A stretch of 7,494 bases of DNA from JBOHDX01 sp050700835 (GCA_050700835.1 JBOHDX010000062.1:1-7494); one strand, 5' to 3'. Shown: positions 1-6,127, counted from the first letter of the stretch. Translations and numbers: made by a program. The notes: generated by a model from the letters alone, not told the origin.

Positions 1-2
1 GG

Positions 3-114
3 CCAGGGACGCCGGGCGCAAGCCGCCGGGCCCAGGACGCCGGGCCCAGGACGCCGGGCCCAGGACGCCGGGCCCAGGACGCCGGGCCCAGGACGCCGGG
101 CGCAAGCCGCCGGG
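3..114. repeat. 14-bp tandem repeat array (8 units)
   Basis: Eight contiguous 14-bp units are visible. Unit 1 is a variant (CCAGGGACGCCGGG), unit 2 is CGCAAGCCGCCGGG, units 3-7 (31-100) are five identical copies of CCCAGGACGCCGGG, and unit 8 (101-114) again equals unit 2. A decayed piece (CGCATTTGCGGG) follows at 115-126. The unit length is not a multiple of three, so copy-number change would shift any reading frame; this looks like a non-coding minisatellite (VNTR-like) rather than a coding repeat. There are no unique spacers between units. The array may continue to the left of the window. It precedes the 13E12-type gene, but no functional link is shown. Confidence 0.9.
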
Positions 115-119
115 CGCAT

Positions 120-170
120 TTGCGGGAATGTGGCTGACCCTTGGCGCGAATCCGCGCCACTTTCCCGCAA
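120..170. repeat. Nested inverted repeat (long hairpin)
   Basis: The outer arms TTGCGGGAA (120-128) and TTCCCGCAA (162-170) are perfect 9-bp complements. Inside them lies a second perfect stem, TGGCGCG (142-148) and CGCGCCA (153-159), with a 4-base AATC loop. The structure starts right after the tandem array and lies about 180 bases before the HNH gene. It could be a terminator for a gene to the left, although no U-run follows, or a DNA-level structure such as a recombination or protein-binding site. Both arms are seen directly; the role is unknown. Confidence 0.75.
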
Positions 171-347
171 TTGTGCCGGGTCGGGGGAGACTTCCGGGTC
201 CGGGAGACTCAGGGCAGGTCGCGAGGGCGGGCGTCATCGGCCAGTATGGCCAACCGACCGTTGAATGCCTCGGTACTTCGGTGAATCGCCTTGTGAATAA
301 GGGGTTCTGGCGTCAGAAGTGTCGGTGGCCGGGGGTTGAATGAGTTC
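171..347 (+). other. Upstream region of the DUF222/HNH gene
   Basis: No gene is supported here. The stretch is less GC-rich near 260-300 (TTGAATG at 261-267, GTGAATAAG at 293-301), the likely place for the promoter of the following gene, but no clean -35/-10 pair can be assigned. A small dyad GGCCA-gta-TGGCC sits at 239-251. GGTGG at 324-328 and GGGGG at 331-335 are the only ribosome-binding-site-like purine runs. Confidence 0.4.
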
Positions 348-1652
348 ATGACCAGCACCTCCTCGATCGCCGCCAGCGCACCGCGCTCACATGCGGTGGA
401 GCGTGCCGTGAACTCGGTGGTCGCGACCCTGGACGAGGTGGCCGAGGCGTCGTTGTGGTCCACGTCTGAGGACGACCTGCGGGCGTTGTTGCCGCGGCTG
501 ACCGGGGCCGCCGCGAGATTGGCCGGACTACAGGCCATGGTCCAGGCCCACGCGGACACCGTCGAGGTGGGCGCCCGCGACGGGGCGACCTCGACCGCGA
601 GCTGGTTGGCCCACACCACTCGGCTCACCCGTACCGAAGCGCACCGTCAGCTGCGGCTGGCCACCGACCTGCAGCGCCGTCCGGTGACCGCGGCCGCGCT
701 GAGCGGCGGGCAGCTGCTGGTCGAGCAGGCGCGGGTGATCCTGGACGCGGTCGCCGCTGTCGAGGACATCCCCGACGACCTGGCCGCAGCCCGCGGTCTG
801 GACCGGAGCGACCTGGCCGACACCGCGGAGCGGCGGCTGGTCGCCGATGCGGCGATGCACGACGCGAAGGAGCTGCGGATCTTGGGCCGCCGGATCCTCG
901 ACGTGGTGGCACCGGAGGTCCACGAGGAGCACGAGCGCCGACTACTGGAGGCCGAGGAGCGCCGCGCCCGCGAGCTGACCCGGTTGACGATGTCCGACGA
1001 CGGTCACGGCCGGGTGCACGGCCGGTTCACGCTGCCAACCCTGCACGGCGCCATGCTGCGCAAGGCGCTGCTGGCATTCGCCGCACCCAAGCACCGCGCC
1101 GCCACTGGCGACAACGCCGGCCCGTACGGCCACAGCGGCCGGCCCAGTCCGCAGCGGCTCGGGGCTGCGTTCTGCGAGCTGATCGAGAGATATCCCAGCG
1201 ACCGGCTGCCCAGCGCCGGCGGAGTCGCCGCCACCGTGGTGGTGACAATCCCGTTGGCAAGTCTGCTAGCCGGACTCGGCGCGGCGACCCTCGACGACGG
1301 GGGCCAGATCAGCGCCACCCTGGCCCGCCGGCTGGCGTGCGAGGCAGGCATCATCCCGGTCGTCCTCGATAGTGCCGGGCAGCCCCTCGACGTCGGCCGC
1401 AGACGTCGGTTCCACACCGAGCCACAACGGGTGGCGCTGGCTGTCCGCGACCGCGGTTGCAGCGCCGACGGCTGCGACTGGCCACCAGGCCTGTGCCACG
1501 CCCACCACGACCGCCCCTGGTCGACCGGCGGAGCCACCTCGGTCAGCAATGGCCGCCTGTTGTGCCCCAAACACCACGCGTTGGCCCACGACACCCACTA
1601 CCACTCCACCGCACTGGGCACCGGCAAGATCACATTTACCCGGCGTACGTGA
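348..1652 (+). CDS. DUF222 domain HNH endonuclease-family protein (13E12 repeat family type)
   Basis: The 434-residue protein has the two-part layout of the actinobacterial 13E12 repeat family. A long helical DUF222 region fills roughly residues 25-330, and a C-terminal HNH nuclease motif follows at about 365-416. In the HNH part, Cys371 and Cys376 form a first metal-binding pair. The CHAHHDRPW segment begins at Cys383 (His384, His386, His387), Asn401 is the central Asn, and Cys406 with His409-His410 closes the motif. All expected residues are present and length is normal for the family, so the gene looks intact. Members occur in many copies per actinobacterial genome; cellular role and substrate are not well established. 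In Mycobacterium tuberculosis, REP13E12 copies serve as integration sites for the phiRv1 prophage. I chose ATG at 348; an in-frame TTG at 336 with GGTGG seven bases upstream is a real alternative and adds four residues (MNEF). The gene stands alone. Confidence 0.9.
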   Translation: MTSTSSIAASAPRSHAVERAVNSVVATLDEVAEASLWSTSEDDLRALLPRLTGAAARLAGLQAMVQAHADTVEVGARDGATSTASWLAHTTRLTRTEAHRQLRLATDLQRRPVTAAALSGGQLLVEQARVILDAVAAVEDIPDDLAAARGLDRSDLADTAERRLVADAAMHDAKELRILGRRILDVVAPEVHEEHERRLLEAEERRARELTRLTMSDDGHGRVHGRFTLPTLHGAMLRKALLAFAAPKHRAATGDNAGPYGHSGRPSPQRLGAAFCELIERYPSDRLPSAGGVAATVVVTIPLASLLAGLGAATLDDGGQISATLARRLACEAGIIPVVLDSAGQPLDVGRRRRFHTEPQRVALAVRDRGCSADGCDWPPGLCHAHHDRPWSTGGATSVSNGRLLCPKHHALAHDTHYHSTALGTGKITFTRRT

Positions 1653-1818
1653 GGCGCAGCAACACGCCGCGGACCGCCAAGCCGCACATCATTCCCTCAA
1701 TGCGGCGTGGTCGTCCATCACCTGACACCTTCTCCTCTAACCATGCAGGCTCGGCCGCGTCGAGGGACCAGCCGCGATCGGTCAGGAGGGGCAGATCAGC
1801 CAACGACACAACGGCCAT
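1636..1818 (-). CDS. Doubtful small ORF, unknown function
   Basis: A 60-codon reverse-strand reading frame starts with MAVVSLADLPLLTDRGW and overlaps the 3' end of the HNH gene by 17 bases in convergent orientation. Its composition (few Arg/Ala/Pro runs, mixed hydrophobic and acidic residues) is more protein-like than the usual antisense shadows, and third positions are moderately GC-rich. It has a rare TTA Leu codon and no convincing ribosome-binding site, and an in-frame stop lies shortly upstream. I do not recognise the product. It could be a small hypothetical protein, the remnant of a larger gene, or chance. Confidence 0.25.
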   Translation of the reverse strand: MAVVSLADLPLLTDRGWSLDAAEPAWLEEKVSGDGRPRRIEGMMCGLAVRGVLLRLTYAG

Positions 1819-2007
1819 GGGGCGTTCTATCCGATGACCGTTCTACGCCCGCCGATGAGCCGGATTAGGGGATGACGAGGAGGCTGCTCACGACAGAAGT
1901 CCGGGTGGTACATCGGCAGTTGCGGTCGTCACCAACGCAGTGAACTGGTCGCCGTACCTCCGCGCGATCTGAGGCATCACGACGCACCGTGCCCGAGCCG
2001 CATGTCC
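1653..2007. other. Gene-poor gap between HNH gene and kinase
   Basis: Apart from the doubtful small ORF at 1636-1818 and a hairpin at the right edge (1991-2022), I see no gene, RNA gene or clear repeat in these 355 bases. The gap lies between the converging 3' ends of the HNH gene and the kinase, so it should hold terminators for both rather than promoters. Confidence 0.5.
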
Positions 2008-2022
2008 TCAGTGCGCTCGGGC
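1991..2022 (-). terminator. Candidate hairpin terminator of the kinase gene
   Basis: Perfect 8-bp arms GCCCGAGC (1991-1998) and GCTCGGGC (2015-2022) enclose a 16-base loop that contains the kinase stop codon (2008-2010). No U-run follows on the reverse strand. It could act as a U-less actinobacterial-type terminator or protect the mRNA end; structure is seen, function is inferred. Confidence 0.4.
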
Positions 2023-3567
2023 CAGCGCGACAGCGGCCTTCTTGAGCAGGTCGTCCCGGTGCTGGGCCCTGTTCGGGTCGGACGCGAACAAGATCGTGCC
2101 AGTGGAGCCGTAGCCGTAGCTCACCCACCACTCGACCGCCTCGCGAGGACGGGCGTTGCCGAACAGGTAGCTGTAGTCGATCGCCCACCCTGTCGTCCAC
2201 GGGCCGAGCTGGTCCGGAGACAGCGACCGTGACCACACCTGGTGGAACTGCACGAGCTCGGCGTCGCGCAACCGCGTCAGCTCCCTCGTCGCGGCCTGCC
2301 TCGGCGCGACTTTGGACGGCTGGCGCGTCACCGTGAGCAGCGACCCCGCAGACGAGCGGTACGACACGGTGCGCGCGGTCTCGACGCTGGAGAACCAGCC
2401 CGCCGGCATCGGCACCGCGAGGTTCGTCGAGGGCGGGGTGCCCGTCGTAGCCGTGGTCGGAGCAGGGCTCGGGGCACTGCCCGGCGACCTGTTGGTCCAC
2501 CACAGTCCTCCGGCCGTTGCGGCGACGACCACGACTGCCACCGCGACCCCGCCGAGCAACCACCCTCGGCCGGATCGCGTGACGCGACGTCGCACGGCTG
2601 TGGCGTTCGACGCGCCCGAGCCGTCGGCCAGTGCCGGGACCAGAGCCGGGACCGGGGCCGGTACCGGGGCTGGAGCGACCGTCGTGCGAGGCGTCGGAGG
2701 CGTCGACCCGGCACCTGCGGGCGCGGGCGTGAAGACCGTCTCCGGCTGCGACCGGGCGTACTCCACGACGCGGGTCAGCTCCCGGGCGAACGTCTGGACG
2801 TCGGGCCAGCGGTCCTCCGGATCGATCGACAGGGCCCGGAACAACACCGCGTCCACGCCCATCGGCAGCGGCGCCAGCGAGCTGGGCGGTGGCGGCAGCT
2901 GCGGATCGATCAACGACGAGATGCCACCCTCACGGGCAAACCTGCCGGTGAGCAGGTGATAGGCCACCGCGCCCAGTCCGTGCAGGTCGGCGCGCGGATC
3001 GACGCCTTCGCCGGGTTGCGCCTGCTCCGGCGCCATGTACGCCGGGGTGCCCACGACCTGGGTGATACCGGAGGCGTGCAGCAGGGCCTTCGCGACGCCG
3101 AGGTCGGCCACCATCAACCGGTCCGGACCACCCTCAGAGGTCGCCAGCAGGAGGTTCGCCGGCTTGACGTCGCGGTGCACTACCCCCCGACGATGCAGCA
3201 CCGCGAGCCCTGCGGCCGCGTCGTTGACCAGTGCGCACACATGCTCCACCGGCAACGGCGCCTGTGACACGAGGTCGGCCACCGTACCCATGTCCGCGTA
3301 CGTCATCACGAAGTACGGTGTCTGGTCCTCCGTCTCGCCGATGTCGTAGACACGTACCACGTGGTCGGAGTCGGCTCTGCGCAGGATTCGCGCCTCCTCG
3401 AGGAAGCGCTGTCGGATGTCGAGGCGCTGCGACCAGTTGTCGGCCAGCGCCTTCACTGCGACGAACGAGTCGAGCTCGTCGTCGCGATACAGCCAGACCG
3501 AGGCGAATCCGCCGACGCCGATGCGACGCACGCGCTGCAGGCGACCCAATCGCTCCGGCAAAGACAT
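2008..3567 (-). CDS. Membrane-anchored serine/threonine protein kinase with extracytoplasmic domain
   Basis: The 519-residue protein is a Hanks-type Ser/Thr kinase. The catalytic domain spans about residues 10-268: glycine loop GVGGFASV (17-24), ATP-anchoring Lys39 in VAVKA, helix-C Glu58, catalytic HRDVKPAN (His131, Arg132, Asp133, Lys135, Asn138), metal-binding DLG at 155-157, activation segment GTPAYMAPE (173-181), and the structural Asp194. All key residues are present, so it should be active. A Pro/Ala/Val-rich linker (about 280-315) leads to one membrane helix at about 335-356, just after a basic run (RRRVTRSGR). A roughly 160-residue C-terminal part lies outside the cell: a Thr/Pro/Ser-rich stretch, then a folded-looking domain (about 385-519) with several Trp and Tyr residues. 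It has no PASTA repeats, so it is not a PknB orthologue. The gene is divergent from an ECF sigma gene 42 bp away, suggesting the sigma factor is its target. No Shine-Dalgarno sequence precedes the ATG, so a leaderless transcript is possible. Confidence 0.93.
   Translation of the reverse strand: MSLPERLGRLQRVRRIGVGGFASVWLYRDDELDSFVAVKALADNWSQRLDIRQRFLEEARILRRADSDHVVRVYDIGETEDQTPYFVMTYADMGTVADLVSQAPLPVEHVCALVNDAAAGLAVLHRRGVVHRDVKPANLLLATSEGGPDRLMVADLGVAKALLHASGITQVVGTPAYMAPEQAQPGEGVDPRADLHGLGAVAYHLLTGRFAREGGISSLIDPQLPPPPSSLAPLPMGVDAVLFRALSIDPEDRWPDVQTFARELTRVVEYARSQPETVFTPAPAGAGSTPPTPRTTVAPAPVPAPVPALVPALADGSGASNATAVRRRVTRSGRGWLLGGVAVAVVVVAATAGGLWWTNRSPGSAPSPAPTTATTGTPPSTNLAVPMPAGWFSSVETARTVSYRSSAGSLLTVTRQPSKVAPRQAATRELTRLRDAELVQFHQVWSRSLSPDQLGPWTTGWAIDYSYLFGNARPREAVEWWVSYGYGSTGTILFASDPNRAQHRDDLLKKAAVALARAH
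2633..2668 (-). repeat. 12-bp in-frame repeat coding the kinase Pro/Ala linker
   Basis: Three 12-bp units stand in tandem on the forward strand: GCCGGGACCAGA, GCCGGGACCGGG and GCCGGTACCGGG. On the coding strand they give P-V-P-A/L-type tetrapeptides (PVPAPVPALVPA, about residues 301-312). The period is four codons, so copy-number change would lengthen or shorten the juxtamembrane linker without breaking the frame. Confidence 0.7.
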
Positions 3568-3609
3568 GGGGATAGTCTGACCGACGATCGGACGACGACG
3601 GGGACGGGC
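3568..3609. promoter_or_regulatory. Divergent 42-bp intergenic region of kinase and sigma factor genes
   Basis: Only 42 bases separate the two start codons, so both promoters must overlap each other or the 5' coding ends. TAGTCT at 3573-3578 fits the loose -10 pattern TAnnnT for the sigma gene; on the opposite strand GACTAT lies just ahead of the kinase ATG. A short dyad CCGA-cga-TCGG (3581-3591) could be a binding site. GGGGACGGG at 3600-3608 is the likely ribosome-binding purine run for the sigma gene. None of these assignments is firm. Confidence 0.4.
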
Positions 3610-4179
3610 ATGGAGCGCAGCGCCATTTCTGAGCCGGCCGAGCCGTCCCTGGACGAGCTCGCGCGCTCTGCCGCGCAGGGAGACACAACCAGCCTGGAGA
3701 CGCTTCTGGCGCAGATCCAGCCACGCGTCATGCGCCTGTGCATGCGGATGCTTCCGTGCCGGGAGGACGCTGAGGAGGCCTGCCAGGACGCGATGCTCAG
3801 GGTGGCGCTAAAGATCGACACGTTCCGAGGCCAGAGCAAGTTCACGACCTGGTTGCACACCGTCGCGGGCAACTCGGCACGCCAGACGTACCGCTCGCTG
3901 AAGCGCCGGGCGGCCGAGCGGCCGACCGACCAGATGCCGACCCACGCCGACCCGCGCACCACCAGCGTGATCGCGGGCAGCCGACTCGACCTGCTTGAGG
4001 CGCTCGAGACGCTCGAGCGGGATCGACCGGAGCTGGTCGAGGTGCTCGTGATGCGCGACGTCGCCGAGCTCGACTACGCCGAGATCGCCCGCCAGCTGAA
4101 CGCGCCGCTTGGCACGGTCAAGTCGCGGATCCACGACGCGCGACTGAAGATTCGTCCGCTCCTGCTGATCAAGGACTGA
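3610..4179 (+). CDS. ECF-family RNA polymerase sigma factor (sigma-70 family)
   Basis: The 189-residue protein has only the two sigma regions of the extracytoplasmic-function class. Region 2 covers about residues 29-100, with the core-binding segment REDAEEACQDAM (51-62) and the promoter-melting segment TFRGQSKFTTWLHTVAGN (71-88). A short Thr/Ser-containing linker follows (about 101-125). Region 4 covers about 126-186, with helix-turn-helix LDYAEIARQLNAPLGTVKSR (154-173) for -35 recognition. Length is typical for the class. I chose ATG at 3610: it has a purine-rich GGGGACGGG upstream, starts just before conserved sequence, and clears the divergent kinase gene. The frame stays open further upstream only inside the kinase gene. 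No anti-sigma gene lies downstream or elsewhere in the window; the adjacent gene is a membrane Ser/Thr kinase. Kinase-linked ECF factors are known, for example PknT/EcfP of Vibrio parahaemolyticus, so phosphorylation is the likeliest control here (inference). Confidence 0.92.
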   Translation: MERSAISEPAEPSLDELARSAAQGDTTSLETLLAQIQPRVMRLCMRMLPCREDAEEACQDAMLRVALKIDTFRGQSKFTTWLHTVAGNSARQTYRSLKRRAAERPTDQMPTHADPRTTSVIAGSRLDLLEALETLERDRPELVEVLVMRDVAELDYAEIARQLNAPLGTVKSRIHDARLKIRPLLLIKD

Positions 4180-4190
4180 CCCAACCCAGC

Positions 4191-4223
4191 CCCTTCCCCG
4201 CGATCCGACAGTTAGCGGGGGGG
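4191..4223 (+). terminator. Candidate GC hairpin after the sigma factor gene
   Basis: CCCTTCCCCGC (arm used: 4193-4201) can pair with GCGGGGGGG (4215-4223): nine pairs including two G-U wobbles, with a 13-base loop, starting 14 bases after the sigma stop codon. No U-run follows. It may end the sigma transcript before the exporter gene. Confidence 0.3.
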
Positions 4224-4241
4224 TGGGGAAGCGGGAGGTAG

Positions 4242-4259
4242 TTACTTGATGTAAAGTAA
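4242..4259 (+). promoter_or_regulatory. AT-rich palindrome, candidate operator of the MFS gene
   Basis: TTACTT-gatgta-AAGTAA is an 18-bp dyad with perfect 6-bp arms, 35 bases before the exporter start codon, inside a markedly AT-rich island (about 4237-4268) in otherwise very GC-rich DNA. TAAAGT at 4252-4257 fits a -10 element (TAnnnT), so a bound repressor would block the promoter. Size and symmetry suit a MarR- or TetR-family dimer; DHA2 exporters are often controlled by such repressors. No such regulator gene lies in this window. Confidence 0.55.
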
Positions 4260-4282
4260 TTAGTTGTCCATCGCAACCTGAC

Positions 4283-4288
4283 GAAAGG
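4283..4288 (+). promoter_or_regulatory. Ribosome-binding site of the MFS gene
   Basis: GAAAGG lies five bases before the GTG at 4294 and decides that non-ATG start. Confidence 0.65.
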
Positions 4289-4293
4289 CGCTC

Positions 4294-6072
4294 GTGCCTC
4301 CTCGCTCCGCCTCCGCATCGCCGTCGTCTGGGTTCCGCTTCGACCGCGACCATCCGCACTACCGCTGGGTGGCGCTGTCCAACACGACGCTCGGTGTGCT
4401 GATGGCCACGATCAACGCGTCGATCGTCATCATCTCGCTGCCGGCGATCTTCCGCGGGATCCACCTCGACCCCCTCGCACCGGGCAACGTGAGCTACCTG
4501 CTCTGGATGCTGATGGGCTTCCTCGTCGTCTCCGCGGTCCTGGTGGTGAGCCTCGGACGCCTGGGTGACATGTACGGCCGGGTCAAGATCTACAACCTCG
4601 GCTTCGTGGTGTTCTCGCTGTCGTCGGTGGCACTCGCGCTCGACCCACTGACCCACGCGTCAGGCGCATTGTGGCTGATCGGCTGGCGGGTCGTGCAGGG
4701 CATCGGTGGCGCCATGCTGTTCGCCAACTCCACCGCGATCCTCACCGACGCGTTCCCGTCGACCCAGCGAGGCATGGCGCTGGGGATCAACCAGGTTGCG
4801 GCGATCGCGGGGTCGTTCCTCGGACTCATCATCGGGGGGCTGCTGTCCGAGTGGGACTGGCGGGCCATCTTCTGGGTCTCCGTCCCGTTCGGCATTCTCG
4901 GCACCGTCTGGTCCTACCGCTCGCTGCAGGAGCTCGGCACCCGCCAGCACGGGCGGCTCGACATCCCCGGCAACGTCACGTTCGCGGTCGGCCTGTCCGC
5001 GATCCTGGCCGCCATCACCTACGGCATCCAGCCGTACGGCGGGCACGAGATGGGATGGTCCAACCCGTGGGTGCTCACCGGGCTTATCGGGGGCACCGCG
5101 CTCCTGATCGCGTTCTGCGTGATCGAGACGCGGGTCAAGGACCCGATGTTCGCGATGAGCCTGTTCAAGATCAAGGCGTTCAGCGCGGGCAACCTCGCCG
5201 GACTGCTGGCGTCCATCGGTCGGGGCGGTCTGCAGTTCATGCTGATCATCTGGCTGCAAGGCATCTGGTTGCCCCTTCACGGGTACGACTTCGCGTCCAC
5301 CCCGCTGTGGGCCGGCATCTACCTGCTGCCGTTGACCTTCGGGTTCCTCGTCGCCGGACCCGCGGCGGGCTGGCTCTCGGACCGGTTCGGCGCGAGGCTG
5401 TTCGCCACCGGCGGCTTGATGATCGTCGCCGCGACGTTCGTCGGCCTGCTGCTGCTGCCCACCAACTTCAGCTACTGGCAGTTCGCGCTCCTGATCGCGA
5501 TCAACGGGATCGGCTCTGGACTCTTCTCGGCGCCGAACACGACCGCGATCATGAACAGCGTCCCGGCCGGCCAGCGCGGCTCCGCCTCGGGCATGCGCGG
5601 AACGTTCTTCAACTCCGGTACGTCCTTGTCGATCGGCGTCTTCTTCTCGCTGATGATCGCGGGGTTGGCCAACACGTTGCCGCACACGTTGACCAGTGGG
5701 CTGACCGCCCAGGGCGTACCCGCTGCAACGGCGCAGCAGGTTGGGAACCTGCCTCCGGTCGGATCGCTGTTCGCGGCGTTCCTGGGCTACAACCCGGTGC
5801 AGAGCCTGCTCGGTCCGAGCGGCGTGCTCGGCCGTCTGCCGGCGGCGAATGCCCACATCCTCACCGGCCAGACATTCTTCCCGAACCTGATCTCGGGGCC
5901 GTTCCACCACGGTCTGGTGATCGTCTTCACGGCCGCGGCGATCATGATGGTGATCGCGGCGCTGGCGTCGCTGCTGCGCGGCCAGCGCTACGTCCACGAC
6001 GAGCTGACCGCGGACCTGAAGCTCGACGAGGCGATCGCCACGGTCGAGATCGACGAGGCCGCAGTCCGCTGA
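4294..6072 (+). CDS. DHA2-type MFS transporter (EmrB/QacA-like, 14 membrane helices)
   Basis: The 592-residue protein is an integral-membrane exporter of the major facilitator superfamily, drug:H+ antiporter 2 type, expected to expel small toxic compounds using the proton gradient. A short cytoplasmic start (1-25) precedes the first helix (about 27-51, with ISLPAIF). Motif A, GRLGDMYGRVK, is at 88-98 in the loop after helix 2, and the helix-4 Arg sits in WRVVQGIGGAM (131-141). A motif-C-like GSFLGLIIGGLL (173-184) follows. A second, degenerate motif-A-like GWLSDRFGARL (359-369) marks the second half. A long extracytoplasmic loop (about 461-535) between the last two helices is typical of DHA2 proteins. 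The tail (566-592) is acidic and cytoplasmic. The usual acidic residue in the helix-1 motif is not obvious in LMATINASIV. The GTG start is supported by GAAAGG at 5-base spacing. The substrate cannot be told. The palindrome just upstream suggests a ligand-responsive repressor; the deaminase gene converges 43 bp downstream. Confidence 0.93.
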   Translation: MPPRSASASPSSGFRFDRDHPHYRWVALSNTTLGVLMATINASIVIISLPAIFRGIHLDPLAPGNVSYLLWMLMGFLVVSAVLVVSLGRLGDMYGRVKIYNLGFVVFSLSSVALALDPLTHASGALWLIGWRVVQGIGGAMLFANSTAILTDAFPSTQRGMALGINQVAAIAGSFLGLIIGGLLSEWDWRAIFWVSVPFGILGTVWSYRSLQELGTRQHGRLDIPGNVTFAVGLSAILAAITYGIQPYGGHEMGWSNPWVLTGLIGGTALLIAFCVIETRVKDPMFAMSLFKIKAFSAGNLAGLLASIGRGGLQFMLIIWLQGIWLPLHGYDFASTPLWAGIYLLPLTFGFLVAGPAAGWLSDRFGARLFATGGLMIVAATFVGLLLLPTNFSYWQFALLIAINGIGSGLFSAPNTTAIMNSVPAGQRGSASGMRGTFFNSGTSLSIGVFFSLMIAGLANTLPHTLTSGLTAQGVPAATAQQVGNLPPVGSLFAAFLGYNPVQSLLGPSGVLGRLPAANAHILTGQTFFPNLISGPFHHGLVIVFTAAAIMMVIAALASLLRGQRYVHDELTADLKLDEAIATVEIDEAAVR

Positions 6073-6109
6073 CCCATTCCCCGGACGATCCGGCTCTGAT
6101 CCGACGCTG

Positions 6110-6127
6110 ACCCGGCTAGGCCCGGGT
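6110..6127. terminator. Small hairpin at the convergent MFS/deaminase junction
   Basis: ACCCGG (6110-6115) and CCGGGT (6122-6127) form a perfect 6-bp stem around the deaminase stop codon (6116-6118). With only 43 bases between the two converging genes it could serve both directions, but the stem is short and there is no U-run. Confidence 0.25.

Noticed and set aside
3..114. CRISPR-like array
   Set aside because: The units are only 14 bp, directly abutting, with no unique spacers; this is a tandem minisatellite.
128..343. 71-codon forward ORF running into the HNH start region
   Set aside because: It covers the nested inverted repeat, has low-complexity Gly/Arg/Pro composition, no ribosome-binding site and no recognisable domain.
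1004..1594. 196-codon reverse frame opposite the HNH gene
   Set aside because: Composition is Arg/Ser/Pro-rich and the opposite strand encodes the full DUF222/HNH protein, so this is a shadow.
2242..3267. 341-codon forward frame opposite the kinase gene
   Set aside because: It is an Arg-rich antisense shadow; all kinase motifs read on the other strand.
3361..3609. Upstream extension of the sigma factor frame
   Set aside because: The extra 83 codons lie inside the divergent kinase gene and add no sigma-region sequence; ATG 3610 with its purine-rich leader fits the normal ECF start.
4660..5997. 445-codon reverse-strand open frame opposite the MFS gene
   Set aside because: It is dominated by Arg, Gln, Asp and Glu, has no domain, and is the antisense shadow of a clear membrane transporter with intact MFS motifs.
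4671..6110. 479-codon forward frame overlapping the MFS gene
   Set aside because: It is a +2-frame shadow rich in Arg/His/Asp with no recognisable motif; the other frame holds motif A and the hydrophobic helices.
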